From: Paraflavitalea sp. CAU 1676
Lineage (GTDB): Bacteria; Bacteroidota; Bacteroidia; Chitinophagales; Chitinophagaceae
Direction: 5' to 3'
DNA: 64,000 bases
Assembly: GCF_029223285.1 (NCBI RefSeq)
Contig: NZ_JARHUJ010000001.1
Span: 496,001-560,000 of the forward strand
Part shown: piece after piece, positions 1 to 7,818 of the stretch
Numbering within the stretch: position 1 is the stretch's first letter
How the letters are laid out: each line of letters starts with the position of its first letter
The notes under the pieces: generated by a model
Databases searched by the model: none
Told to the model about the DNA's origin: nothing
The model's input: the letters and a program-made list of their open reading frames with translations, nothing else
Made by a program: the position numbers and the translations under genes

Positions 1-1187
1 ACTCCGCCACCAGCAACAGTTATTCTGGCTATTGGTCGCAGATATATTTTTCCCTGCTGCAGGTGAACAACCTCCTCGAAAACATAGCCCGGTTGGAAGC
101 GACTGGAGCCGCCGGCTATAACAGCTATAAGGGACAGGCATTAACACTTCGTGCGATCATGTATTTTGATATGGTGCGTCTTTATGGAAAGTCTTATGAC
201 TTGGACAAGAACGCATTTGGTGTTCCCAACGTTACAACACCATTAAAATCCACCGCACAGCCTCTCAGGAATACGGTTAGCGAAAACTACAATCAAATAT
301 TATCCGACCTCAAAGCGGGTGCTCCATTGTTGGCGAAAACGAAATCCAATGGATTTGTGAATTATTACGGCAACCTGGCTATGCAGGCAAGGGTTTATCT
401 GTATATGAAGGACAATGCCAATGCTTTAAAAGCAGCAGAGGAGATCATCACGAGCAACGTATATACGCTCTACAGCAATGCGGCCTGGGTCGACTCCTGG
501 AAAGCACAGTATGGCTCGGAATCCATCTTTGAGATCGGTGTTTATCCGCTAGAAGGAGACCTGGGTGCAGCTTCTATAGGTGCGTACCACAGAAGGAAAG
601 GGGATGGTGGAAGTACAATTTTAGGCTGGTTTGTAGCAAGTGATTATTTTCTGACCAGACTAAATGAAGATGCAGCCGATGTTAGATGGGGTGTTATGAA
701 AGAGGATGAAATATCTACTACAGCCAATCCTCGAAAAGGGTCCTTGTATAAATATAGCGGTAACATTTCGTTGGCGGGTGATGGTAAAGCTACTCCGACG
801 GCAGTAAATCTTAAATTGATCAGGTTATCTGAAATTTATCTGATTGCTGCAGAAGCTGTCTTGCCTACAGATGCTACGAAAGCAGCAACTTACTTAAACG
901 CGATCCGCAAACGTGCCCCCAATCTGGCACCCGCTACCGCAGCAACAGTAACGGTAGATATGATCCTAGATGAAAGGAGCAAAGAGTTGTATGGCGAAGG
1001 GCAAAGGTTTTTTGATATGATCCGATTGAATAAATCCATAACATTCAATGATGAGATCATCGGCATATCGGTAGCTACCCGTCCGAAAACAATTGACAGA
1101 ACATTTTATAAAACCCTGTTACCGATCTCTCAGGCAGAGATCAATGCAAACCCAGGCATCCTGGCACAGCAGAACCCCCAGTATTAA
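1..1187 (+). CDS. RagB/SusD family nutrient-uptake outer membrane protein, 5' truncated
   Basis: This is the C-terminal part of a SusD-like lipoprotein. These sit on the cell surface, bind glycans or other oligomers and hand them to a SusC-type TonB receptor. The reading frame is already open at base 3, so the gene begins before the window; the GTG at 63 is internal. The family's alpha-helical repeats are visible around RAIMYFDMVRLYG. The typical end is also present: a stretch reading IRLSEIYLIAAEA, then DERSKELYGEGQRFFDMIR. Family members are usually near 480-550 residues, so roughly the first 100 residues, including the signal peptide and lipobox, are missing. The partner SusC receptor would be expected just upstream, outside the window. 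The substrate cannot be told from the sequence. A strong terminator follows. Confidence 0.93.
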   Translation, partial: SATSNSYSGYWSQIYFSLLQVNNLLENIARLEATGAAGYNSYKGQALTLRAIMYFDMVRLYGKSYDLDKNAFGVPNVTTPLKSTAQPLRNTVSENYNQILSDLKAGAPLLAKTKSNGFVNYYGNLAMQARVYLYMKDNANALKAAEEIITSNVYTLYSNAAWVDSWKAQYGSESIFEIGVYPLEGDLGAASIGAYHRRKGDGGSTILGWFVASDYFLTRLNEDAADVRWGVMKEDEISTTANPRKGSLYKYSGNISLAGDGKATPTAVNLKLIRLSEIYLIAAEAVLPTDATKAATYLNAIRKRAPNLAPATAATVTVDMILDERSKELYGEGQRFFDMIRLNKSITFNDEIIGISVATRPKTIDRTFYKTLLPISQAEINANPGILAQQNPQY

Positions 1188-1218
1188 AGGGTTTATAACA
1201 GAGCTTACATATTTACAC

Positions 1219-1258
1219 GACGACCGACGCGTTCCTGCGTCGGTCGTCTTTTTTTTTT
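1219..1258 (+). terminator. Rho-independent terminator of the susD-like gene
   Basis: A perfect 12-bp stem (GACGACCGACGC with its complement) encloses a 6-base loop and is followed directly by a run of ten T. It lies about 30 bases after the susD-like stop codon. Confidence 0.92.
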
Positions 1259-1356
1259 CTGTACATGCCCGGCACGGGCGCAAACGATATGGTGCAAGTC
1301 CCGAACGAACCATGATTGTCTGAAGCGTCGGGCTAATCTGGTCTGGAAGGGGGTAT

Positions 1357-1395
1357 GAAAAGCAAAAAGCGCCGGTTAGGCGCTTTTTGCTTTTC
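1357..1395 (-). terminator. Terminator downstream of tRNA-Arg, probably bidirectional
   Basis: A 17-bp perfect inverted repeat with a 5-base loop. The GC core (GCGCC) is flanked by A-rich and T-rich arms, so either strand ends in T-rich RNA. It lies 20 bases beyond the 3' end of the minus-strand tRNA gene. It could also back up the plus-strand susD terminator. Confidence 0.8.
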
Positions 1396-1414
1396 CCTCG
1401 GATAGGGCTCTCTG

Positions 1415-1486
1415 TGGCTTCGCCAGGAATCGAACCTGGATCTGGAGCTTCGGAAACTCTTATACTATCCATTGTACTACGAAGCC
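1415..1486 (-). tRNA. tRNA-Arg (anticodon CCG)
   Basis: Read on the minus strand, a 7-bp acceptor stem GGCTTCG/CGAAGCC is closed, with discriminator base A. The T arm is CCAGG-TTCGATT-CCTGG. The anticodon loop reads TTCCGAA, giving anticodon CCG (reads CGG, arginine). The bottom pair of the anticodon stem is an A-C mismatch and its top pair is G-U. The 3' CCA is not encoded, so it would be added after transcription. It sits just downstream of the marC-like gene on the same strand, followed by a long terminator hairpin. Confidence 0.93.
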
Positions 1487-1493
1487 AATTACA

Positions 1494-2072
1494 CTATTTG
1501 ATCAGTCCGCCAACGTTGCTCGCAAAGATTTTTACGGCAATGGCCAGCAAAATTACGCCAAAAAACTTTCTCACCGCTAATAATCCTGCCGGTCCTAAAA
1601 GTTTCGCAATATAATTCAGGGATTTCAAAACGAGGAAAACAATTATCAGGTTGATCAAAATGCCGAAAAGCACCGTCCATTGGTTGTAATTGGCCGACAG
1701 GGAAATGATGGTGGTCAACGTACCGGAACCGGCGATCAGCGGAAAAGCTATCGGAACCACCGTACCGGATTTATGATCCGCATCACTTTTGATGAATTCC
1801 ACGCCCAGCACCATTTCCAGCCCCAGAATAAAGATCACGATGGATCCCCCTACTGCAAAGGAGCGCACATCCAGTCCCAATATTTGAAGGAATTTTTCAC
1901 CCGTCAGCAAGAACAGGATCATCAATCCGCCCGAAACCAGTGTGGCCTTGATCTCATCGATGCCCCCCATCTTTTTCTTCAGGGTGATCAATAAGGGAAT
2001 AGAGCCCAGTATATCGATGATCGCAAATAAAGTGAAGGTAACAGTGATCAGGTTGTCCAGTCGCAGATCCAT
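1494..2072 (-). CDS. MarC family integral membrane protein
   Basis: A 192-residue polytopic inner-membrane protein of the MarC (UPF0056, NAAT) family. About six hydrophobic segments are visible, and the family-typical motif VPIAFPLIAGSGT lies near the middle, just before a hydrophobic segment. The function of the family is not firmly established; a small amino-acid transporter role has been proposed and an older link to multiple antibiotic resistance has been questioned. The start at ATG 2072 (MDLRLDNL) is preferred over an in-frame TTG at 2093, because homologues begin close to the first membrane segment. It lies 8 bases upstream of tRNA-Arg on the same strand, so the two could share a transcript. 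About 125 bases separate it from the end of the B12 operon. Confidence 0.85.
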   Translation of the reverse strand: MDLRLDNLITVTFTLFAIIDILGSIPLLITLKKKMGGIDEIKATLVSGGLMILFLLTGEKFLQILGLDVRSFAVGGSIVIFILGLEMVLGVEFIKSDADHKSGTVVPIAFPLIAGSGTLTTIISLSANYNQWTVLFGILINLIIVFLVLKSLNYIAKLLGPAGLLAVRKFFGVILLAIAVKIFASNVGGLIK

Positions 2073-2198
2073 AGCCTTAGATTTAGCTGACAATGATCTT
2101 ACAATTTACAAGTAATTGCCCACAAACCGGCGTGTGAAACCATCAGCCCACAACAGGCGAAGACCCGGCCTGCAAGCACTGGCTCAACCGGGTGTAGT

Positions 2199-2801
2199 TT
2201 ATTGATAGCTCGGCTTGTGTTGCTCTTTGCCCGAATTGATGTTCGACAGCATTTCGTGACGGAAACCATCGCCCTCCCGGTCAATCCTGACCACGCAGCC
2301 ATAGTGCAGCGAAAAAGCGCTGAAAGAATCTTTCAGTGGAGTGCCTGTGATATGAGCCAAAATGCTCCGTATCACTCCGCCGTGCGTAACAATGGCCGCT
2401 CGTTGGCCAGAGCCAGCCACGGCATCGAATACCCGGCTCACCCGGTCAAATACCTGCACATAGCTTTCTCCTCCGGGTATGCTTACGTTGACAAAATCGT
2501 TCATCCACGGGTCAACCACCTCGCGGGGAATGTCATCCCACCGCTGCAATTCCCATTCACCGCAGCAGATCTCCATAAGGTTTGACTCATAGTTGATTGG
2601 CTGTTCCGGGAACAAGTGTTCCGCCAGTTTGCTGCAACGCTGCAAGGGACTGCTGTAGATGGCTTGCAAACCACCAGGCAGGTGTTGGCGTATGATAGCA
2701 GCCTCCTCTTCGAACGTACGGGTTACGTCGATATCAGCCTGGCCATAGCAGGTGCCTTTTTCGATCAACGGGGTGGTATGACGGATCACATAAATGCTCA
2801 T
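2199..2801 (-). CDS. cobC: Alpha-ribazole phosphatase (histidine phosphatase family)
   Basis: Predicted to remove the phosphate from alpha-ribazole-5'-phosphate (or from adenosylcobalamin-5'-phosphate) in the last steps of cobalamin assembly. The 200-residue protein opens with the phosphohistidine motif as RHT (residues 7-9), followed by GTCYGQADIDV; RHT in place of RHG is common in CobC-type phosphatases. An acidic motif CCGEWE and the second catalytic histidine in VTHGGVIRS are also present. It is the last gene of the B12 operon, 33 bases after cobS, and that context makes the CobC call much stronger than the family alone. A generic sugar-phosphate phosphatase is the alternative. Confidence 0.88.
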   Translation of the reverse strand: MSIYVIRHTTPLIEKGTCYGQADIDVTRTFEEEAAIIRQHLPGGLQAIYSSPLQRCSKLAEHLFPEQPINYESNLMEICCGEWELQRWDDIPREVVDPWMNDFVNVSIPGGESYVQVFDRVSRVFDAVAGSGQRAAIVTHGGVIRSILAHITGTPLKDSFSAFSLHYGCVVRIDREGDGFRHEMLSNINSGKEQHKPSYQ

Positions 2802-2834
2802 AGTGCAATAATAAGAAATTCGGAACAGGCCGGG

Positions 2835-3647
2835 TTAAAGGGCGTACCGCCAGATGATCAGCGCAAACAGGTAAAAGCTTAGTTCACTTACCTGCTGAAT
2901 GGCACCGAGGCAGTCTCCGGTATATCCACCGATCCATTTCTTGAAGTACTTTGCCAGCCTGTAGACGATGATCATTACCGGGATGATCGCCAACGCAAAA
3001 TGCCAGCTCAGGAAAACCAATGGCAATACCGCAAAAGCAATGGCCATGAGGATCGTAACAGCAGATGGTTTGTTGCTGGTCACCGGTTTCGACTTGCTGC
3101 CATCGGGATCGGTCACATATTCAAACAGGCAAATGGTCAATACTCCCATCAAACGGCTTACCGCATGCGCAGCCACCAGTATCAACAGGAAATGACGGTA
3201 ATTGTAGAAGATGTTTATGGAAGGCTCATCGAGTGCAGGCGTGAATTTGGGAAGTTCCTTCAGTAACAAGAATTTTGCGGATAAGATGCTGATCAGCCCG
3301 GTAACGCCATAGGTGCCCAGCCGGCTGTCTTTCATAATGGCGAGTATCTTTTCCTTCGTCCAGCCCCCGCCAAAGGCATCACACACATCGGCAAAGCCGT
3401 CTTCGTGGAAAGCACCGGTGGTGAGAATGCCCGCGATGATAGAAGCCAGGATGGCGATATCCTCGCTTACGTATTTGTTGAAGACAAGAAAGGTAAGTCC
3501 GCTAATGGCAGCCACTATCCACCCGATCAGGGGGAAATAACGGGCAGACTTTTCCAGGTATTCCTGCGAATGGTCGGTAAACTTCGGCACCGGCAACCTG
3601 GTCAGGAACATCATTGCAGTGAAGAAAATGCGTATTTCTTTTTTCAT
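2835..3647 (-). CDS. cobS: Adenosylcobinamide-GDP ribazoletransferase (cobalamin synthase)
   Basis: Joins adenosylcobinamide-GDP to alpha-ribazole(-phosphate), releasing GMP and closing the lower axial loop of cobalamin. The protein is a polytopic inner-membrane enzyme of 270 residues. The signature acidic metal-binding stretch EDGFADVCDAFGGGW is present, followed by a conserved KDSRLGTYG motif and several hydrophobic helices. The start is set at ATG 3647 (MKKEIRIFF), one base after the cobT TGA, rather than the upstream in-frame start at 3680 that lies inside cobT. The tight spacing to cobT implies translational coupling. The product acts directly on the products of CobU and CobT, its operon partners. 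Confidence 0.95.
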   Translation of the reverse strand: MKKEIRIFFTAMMFLTRLPVPKFTDHSQEYLEKSARYFPLIGWIVAAISGLTFLVFNKYVSEDIAILASIIAGILTTGAFHEDGFADVCDAFGGGWTKEKILAIMKDSRLGTYGVTGLISILSAKFLLLKELPKFTPALDEPSINIFYNYRHFLLILVAAHAVSRLMGVLTICLFEYVTDPDGSKSKPVTSNKPSAVTILMAIAFAVLPLVFLSWHFALAIIPVMIIVYRLAKYFKKWIGGYTGDCLGAIQQVSELSFYLFALIIWRYAL

Positions 3648-3648
3648 A

Positions 3649-4716
3649 TCATTCTTTATTTGACACCCCGGCCGATTCAAAGGAAGCCATCTCTGCCAGG
3701 AAATTGACGGCAGATTGTATCAGCGGGATCGCCAATGCTGCACCGGTACCTTCGCCCAGCCGCAAGCCCAACTGTAATAGGGGAGTAGCTTTTAGATGTT
3801 CCAGCATCCTGGCGTGACCATGTTCGCCACTGGTATGTGCGAATACACAATACTGCAAAACACGTGGATCGAGCTGTTGGGCGATCAGCAAGGCTGCTGT
3901 TGTAATAAAGCCATCTACCACGATCACCATCTTTTGAGCAGCCGCTTCGATATAAGCACCCGCCATCATGGCGATCTCATAACCGCCTACCGTTGCCAGT
4001 AAAGCCATTGGTTGATCGGCCAGCGCAGATAGCATATGCAGCGCATGTACTTTCTCCAGAGTTTGAACCTTTGTTTCGAGTTGACTATTATTTACGCCGG
4101 TTCCGCGGCCCACGCAGGCTGCAACAGGCATTCCGGTAACAGCACTCATGATCAGCGAGGCGGAAGACGTATTGCCGATACCCATTTCTCCAAAGCCAAT
4201 ACAGTTGCAGCCACGGTCGGCAAGGCTATTTACAATGGCCCGTCCTTCATCGATGGCGGCGCGTGCCGCCTCCTTGGTCATAGCCGGGCCTTCGAGGTAA
4301 TTGGTCGTACCCATGTCGATCTTCGCGTTGATAAATACTTCGCCGCCTTTTACCTTCAATTGACTCGAGGCGGGAATAAGATCGGCATTCACACCCGCAT
4401 CCACTACCTGCAAGGCAATGTTGTGCTGCCGGCAGAATACATTGATCGCGGCACCCCCATTCAGAAAGTTCAACACCATCTGGGCTGTAACCGCCTGTGG
4501 GTAGGGGTTCACCAGTCCCGTTAGCGCAATCCCATGATCGCCTGCGAATACGACAATATGCGGTTGGGTGATCACCGGCGACACGGTTTCCTGGATCAGG
4601 CCCACCTGCAGTGCCAGTTGTTCCAATACGCCCAGCGACCCGGGTGGTTTGGTTTTATTGTCAATTTTGTGCTGCAGATCGGCCTGCAGGGAAGTAATCG
4701 TTGAGTTTGTTGTCAT
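3649..4716 (-). CDS. cobT: Nicotinate-nucleotide:dimethylbenzimidazole phosphoribosyltransferase
   Basis: Transfers ribose-5-phosphate from nicotinate mononucleotide to 5,6-dimethylbenzimidazole or another lower base, making alpha-ribazole-5'-phosphate. The 355-residue length is normal for the family. Motifs include [10 protein letters not shown] near residue 24, the [13 protein letters not shown] substrate loop, and near the C-terminus [10 protein letters not shown], which carries the catalytic glutamate. The start codon overlaps the stop of the preceding PP-loop gene as ATGA (bases 4713-4716), a sign of coupled translation. No gene for making the lower base (bluB, or the anaerobic bza genes) is in the window, so the base may be made elsewhere or scavenged. 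Confidence 0.95.
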   Translation of the reverse strand: MTTNSTITSLQADLQHKIDNKTKPPGSLGVLEQLALQVGLIQETVSPVITQPHIVVFAGDHGIALTGLVNPYPQAVTAQMVLNFLNGGAAINVFCRQHNIALQVVDAGVNADLIPASSQLKVKGGEVFINAKIDMGTTNYLEGPAMTKEAARAAIDEGRAIVNSLADRGCNCIGFGEMGIGNTSSASLIMSAVTGMPVAACVGRGTGVNNSQLETKVQTLEKVHALHMLSALADQPMALLATVGGYEIAMMAGAYIEAAAQKMVIVVDGFITTAALLIAQQLDPRVLQYCVFAHTSGEHGHARMLEHLKATPLLQLGLRLGEGTGAALAIPLIQSAVNFLAEMASFESAGVSNKE

Positions 4717-5435
4717 GGTAGTAATAGATCACAAAAGTAAAAGCCAAAAGTGGAAGCCTGGTCCATCCGATTGTCGGAGGAGGCTGTCGTTTGCGGCGCC
4801 TCATACCGTTTGTATACGATCTCGCCGCTTGTGTAAGGAATCGGATATTTGAAAATAGGACCGTCAAAGACAAAGGAATGATATTCGCCGTTTTCGCCGC
4901 AAACATCTACGTTATCGGGCAGGTCGCGGACAAACGATTCGTCGATCAGGCGCCCGCAAAAGCCCTTGTCGAGGAACTTTTCATTCACGCACACAATGAC
5001 TGCCTTGAACCCAAGCCCCAGAAACTCCTCCATCAGCTCCTTAGTGGAGACCTTCCATAAAGGGAAAACGCATTCCATGCCCATCGAAGCCAGCTTCTGC
5101 TCACGGTAGATCCTCAGGTCCTCGAGAAAAATATCGCCAAATACGGCATGGGTATACCCCGCAGCTTTGAGAGTCCCTACCCGTTCCATCATAGCCTGTT
5201 CATATTCCGCCATACCTGGTTGTTCGGATAGTTCGATGGTATGTAAAGGCAGTTCGATAGCATTTGCCTGTTCTACCAGCAGCTCCCGCCGCACGCCATG
5301 CATCGAAATGCGGTTGTGCGCCGCATTGACGCTGGTAAGTAAACTTTCTACGCTGTATCGCTTATCTTGTTTTATGCGGTGCAGGCAAAGGGAAGAATCC
5401 TTGCCGCCGCTCCAGTTCATGTATGCTTTGATCAT
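4713..5435 (-). CDS. Dph6-like PP-loop ATPase (MJ0570 family) in the B12 operon
   Basis: A 240-residue adenine-nucleotide alpha-hydrolase fold protein related to diphthine-ammonia ligase. The PP-loop SGGKDSS is at residues 9-15, and the family hallmark [16 protein letters not shown] lies near the C-terminus. Bacteria lack diphthamide, so the archaeal/eukaryotic reaction is not expected. The enzyme presumably activates a carboxylate or similar group with ATP and then transfers an amine. It sits between cobU and cobT, 9 bases after cobU and overlapping cobT by four bases, so it is very likely cotranscribed with the cobalamin genes. A role in corrinoid side-chain amidation or remodelling is inference from context only. 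The exact substrate is unknown. Confidence 0.8.
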   Translation of the reverse strand: MIKAYMNWSGGKDSSLCLHRIKQDKRYSVESLLTSVNAAHNRISMHGVRRELLVEQANAIELPLHTIELSEQPGMAEYEQAMMERVGTLKAAGYTHAVFGDIFLEDLRIYREQKLASMGMECVFPLWKVSTKELMEEFLGLGFKAVIVCVNEKFLDKGFCGRLIDESFVRDLPDNVDVCGENGEYHSFVFDGPIFKYPIPYTSGEIVYKRYEAPQTTASSDNRMDQASTFGFYFCDLLLP

Positions 5436-5444
5436 CGGTATCGT

Positions 5445-5975
5445 TTATCCTTTGATCACCATGGGTATGCCGCTCACCATAAATACGACTTTGCGTGCCT
5501 GCGCTGCGATGAATTGGTTCACCCAGCCTTGCAGGTCGGTAAACTTGCGGCCGATCTCGGTTTCTGCATGCACCCCCATACCGATCTCATTGCTGATGAT
5601 GATAAAGGTGCCGGGCTGTTGCTGCAATTGCAGCACTTCCTGCTTGCAGGCTTCCAGGCAGGCGTCGATATCATACTTGTTATCGATAAAGAAATTGGTG
5701 AGCCATAGCGTAACACAATCGATCACAGAAACCTTGCCGCCCAGATCGAGCTGGCTGATCTGCTTTTCTTCTTCGATAGAGGTCCACCGTTCATCGCGGT
5801 CGTTCTGGTGCCGCTTGATACGGTTATGGAACTCGCTGTCCCATTTGCGGGCAGTAGCTACATAAACAGGGTTTGCACTTAATTGCAGGGCCAGGTCCTG
5901 CGCGTAACGGCTTTTGCCGCTGCGGGCTCCTCCGGTCACGAATATGATGCCGGGCTGCTGATCACTTATTGACAT
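5445..5975 (-). CDS. cobU: Adenosylcobinamide kinase / adenosylcobinamide-phosphate guanylyltransferase
   Basis: A bifunctional enzyme that phosphorylates adenosylcobinamide and then attaches GMP to give adenosylcobinamide-GDP for CobS. The 176-residue protein begins with a P-loop GGARSGKS at residues 15-22. It then has the RIKRHQNDRDERW motif containing the histidine that is guanylylated in studied CobU proteins. VIDCVTLWLTN and an NEIGMGVHAE motif follow; both are family features. Its first 14 bases overlap the end of the small cysteine-rich gene, and the PP-loop ATPase gene follows 9 bases later. Together with CobT, CobS and CobC it supplies the complete nucleotide-loop pathway. Confidence 0.95.
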   Translation of the reverse strand: MSISDQQPGIIFVTGGARSGKSRYAQDLALQLSANPVYVATARKWDSEFHNRIKRHQNDRDERWTSIEEEKQISQLDLGGKVSVIDCVTLWLTNFFIDNKYDIDACLEACKQEVLQLQQQPGTFIIISNEIGMGVHAETEIGRKFTDLQGWVNQFIAAQARKVVFMVSGIPMVIKG

Positions 5976-6186
5976 CCAAAGAAAATTTCTCGGTAAATAA
6001 AACAGAACGTTGCTTCAGTTCCAGTAAACAGTTCCGGCACAGGCAATCCTGATAGCGGCCGGCAATAAAAGCCTTCTCTTCTTCATTGAAGGAGATGCCA
6101 AAGCACTGGCAATGGTGTACATCGCCTACTTTGCATTCAAACACCTGCTGGCAACGCGGACAGCTTTTTTGTTCATGCTTGCACAT
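5962..6186 (-). CDS. Small cysteine-rich CWC family protein
   Basis: A 74-residue protein with paired cysteines (CxxC near residues 9-12, then C18, C27 and C29, and C48, C50, C53), consistent with a small zinc-ribbon-like or metal-binding fold of the cysteine-rich CWC family. No signal peptide is visible. The start at ATG 6186 is chosen because the cysteine-rich homologous region begins there; the longer frame up to 6333 lies inside the btuF-like gene. It overlaps the btuF-like gene by 14 bases at one end and cobU by 14 bases at the other, which ties it firmly to the B12 operon. Its function is unknown. A metallochaperone-like or regulatory role would be a guess. Confidence 0.72.
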   Translation of the reverse strand: MCKHEQKSCPRCQQVFECKVGDVHHCQCFGISFNEEEKAFIAGRYQDCLCRNCLLELKQRSVLFTEKFSLDVNK

Positions 6187-7114
6187 GGGCCATGATTTTA
6201 TACAGGGAAGTACATTTATGTTCCAAACCGGCTGGTACATTGAACAGGCCAGGGTGGAACATCGACGCCAGTATCTCGATACCATCCACCAGGGTGCTGG
6301 CACTTGGCTGGGTAAAAAGATCGTAGTCGGCAATGTATACAGCGGCTTGCTGCACTGCCGTTAAACCACTCCATTCCGGTTTTTTGGTCAGCAAATGTAG
6401 TTCTTCCATAGTGCGTTCAACCGTAAATCCACAGGGGGCAATGACCAATACTTCCGGGTTGTATCGAACGATCTTCTCCCAGGGGGTAACGATGCTGTCG
6501 CCGGCGGGGTTCGATAGCATATCGATGCCGCCCGCGTAGGCTACCTGGTAGGGTATCCAGTGGCCGCAGTTGTAGATAGGCTCTACCCATTCCATCACCA
6601 TCACTCTTTTTGGAGGCGCCTTGTGGGCGCGCAGGGTATCGATGATCACATCGATGCGGTTTTGCAGGGCAGCCAGGTAAGGATAGGCTGCTTCCTCCCG
6701 GCCCAGGGCTGATGCTATGGTAATGGCTGTATTGAATACATCCTGGAGATTATTGGGCGTAAGCGGTACCAGCTGCGGCTGTTTATCCAGTTTGGCCACG
6801 GCAGCGGCCGTACAGGCAGTATCGATCTGGCACACTTCACAAACGTCCTGGGTAAAGATAACATCCGGACCAATCGATTGGAGCAGGGCCTCATCTACGT
6901 AATAGAGGCTTTTGCCCTGTGCTTTCGAGGCCGAGAAGATCCGGTCTATCTCGATGCTGCTGTACTGTTTGCCCTCGAGCACACAGCGCACTACTTTGCT
7001 CTTTTCGGCCAGGGCTGCGTGTGGGCACTCGAACGTGATGCCGTGCAGCAGGTGCTGCAGGTTCATATCGTAGATCATTTGCGTGGCGGCAGGAAGAAAA
7101 GAACAGGCTACCAT
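6173..7114 (-). CDS. BtuF-like cobalamin/corrinoid-binding protein without signal peptide
   Basis: A 313-residue member of the COG0614 periplasmic-binding-protein fold used for B12 and siderophores. It has the family start SFLPAATQMIYDMNL, then HGITFECPH, PDVIFTQDVCEVC in the first lobe, and ILASMFHP near the end. The protein begins directly with the binding domain: no signal peptide or lipobox precedes residue 1, and none is found in frame upstream. It may therefore act in the cytoplasm, or the true export signal is absent. No btuC or btuD partner is present. The context (btuB, DUF6580, cobU) supports a corrinoid ligand. A terminator-like hairpin separates it from the DUF6580 gene upstream. 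Confidence 0.82.
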   Translation of the reverse strand: MVACSFLPAATQMIYDMNLQHLLHGITFECPHAALAEKSKVVRCVLEGKQYSSIEIDRIFSASKAQGKSLYYVDEALLQSIGPDVIFTQDVCEVCQIDTACTAAAVAKLDKQPQLVPLTPNNLQDVFNTAITIASALGREEAAYPYLAALQNRIDVIIDTLRAHKAPPKRVMVMEWVEPIYNCGHWIPYQVAYAGGIDMLSNPAGDSIVTPWEKIVRYNPEVLVIAPCGFTVERTMEELHLLTKKPEWSGLTAVQQAAVYIADYDLFTQPSASTLVDGIEILASMFHPGLFNVPAGLEHKCTSLYKIMAHVQA

Positions 7115-7148
7115 AATTAAACGATTAAGTGGTCAATGGATAATGGTG

Positions 7149-7196
7149 AAAAAAGAAAAGCCGGCGAACGGTGCATGACCACCAGCCGCCGGCTTT
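7149..7196 (-). terminator. Terminator-like hairpin inside the B12 operon
   Basis: A 10-bp perfect stem (AAAGCCGGCG with its complement, 7157-7166 and 7187-7196) encloses a 20-base loop. On the minus strand it is followed by a T-rich run. It lies between the DUF6580 stop codon and the btuF-like start, so it may lower expression of the downstream cob genes relative to btuB. Confidence 0.7.
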
Positions 7197-7210
7197 ACAC
7201 AAAAGATATA

Positions 7211-7801
7211 TTAAGCTTTGGGCTGTGCAACCTGCAGCGTGGTAAACCTTCTTTGCAGCAGCTCGAAACCTCCGAAGAATACTCCGCTATAGAGCAGGGT
7301 GCCCAACAGAAAACTTCTTTCGTAGGGAATAGCTGCCACCAGGCTGGTGAAATAACCGGCCCAGGTTTTGGGATACATCGATTCGGCGATCACGAAACAG
7401 CCGGGGCTGGTGCCGATCCAGTGGATCAGGGTGGCGACCAAAGAGGCCAGCACCACATTGGTCACTGATACCTTTTTGATCAGGCGCTGACCCGCAAAAG
7501 CGATCAATGCAAATGCACCATAAGTCCAGTAAAAACCTTCGAAGAAGAAACGCCATTCGCCGTAGTACACCATCCTGTTGAGGATAATATCGCTGATCCA
7601 GAGTGTGAGCAGAGGAAACAGGTAGGCTTTGTAGCTTTTGCTGAAATAGGCGCCGCCAAACAGGGCCATTGCACCCAGCGGGGTCAAGGTTGCCAGGGGC
7701 GACATTTTAGCTTCCTTGGTAAGAACGATCCTCACCACGGCAGCCAGCAGCATAAAGGCCAGCAGCACCAACATACGGGGATTGAATTTCTTCGAAGACA
7801 T
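7211..7801 (-). CDS. DUF6580 family polytopic membrane protein, putative transporter
   Basis: A 196-residue integral membrane protein with about five or six hydrophobic segments. The region SPLATLTPLGAMALFGGAYF near residues 34-53 and the TSPGCFVIAESMYPKTWAGY region look like the DUF6580 family of putative transport proteins. Size and topology recall the substrate-binding S components of ECF transporters. It lies 17 bases downstream of btuB and upstream of a BtuF-like gene, under a cobalamin riboswitch. A corrinoid transport role across the inner membrane is therefore the simplest inference; no biochemical function is recognised from the sequence itself. A terminator-like hairpin follows. Confidence 0.75.
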   Translation of the reverse strand: MSSKKFNPRMLVLLAFMLLAAVVRIVLTKEAKMSPLATLTPLGAMALFGGAYFSKSYKAYLFPLLTLWISDIILNRMVYYGEWRFFFEGFYWTYGAFALIAFAGQRLIKKVSVTNVVLASLVATLIHWIGTSPGCFVIAESMYPKTWAGYFTSLVAAIPYERSFLLGTLLYSGVFFGGFELLQRRFTTLQVAQPKA

Positions 7802-7818
7802 ATCAATTGTTTTATTAA

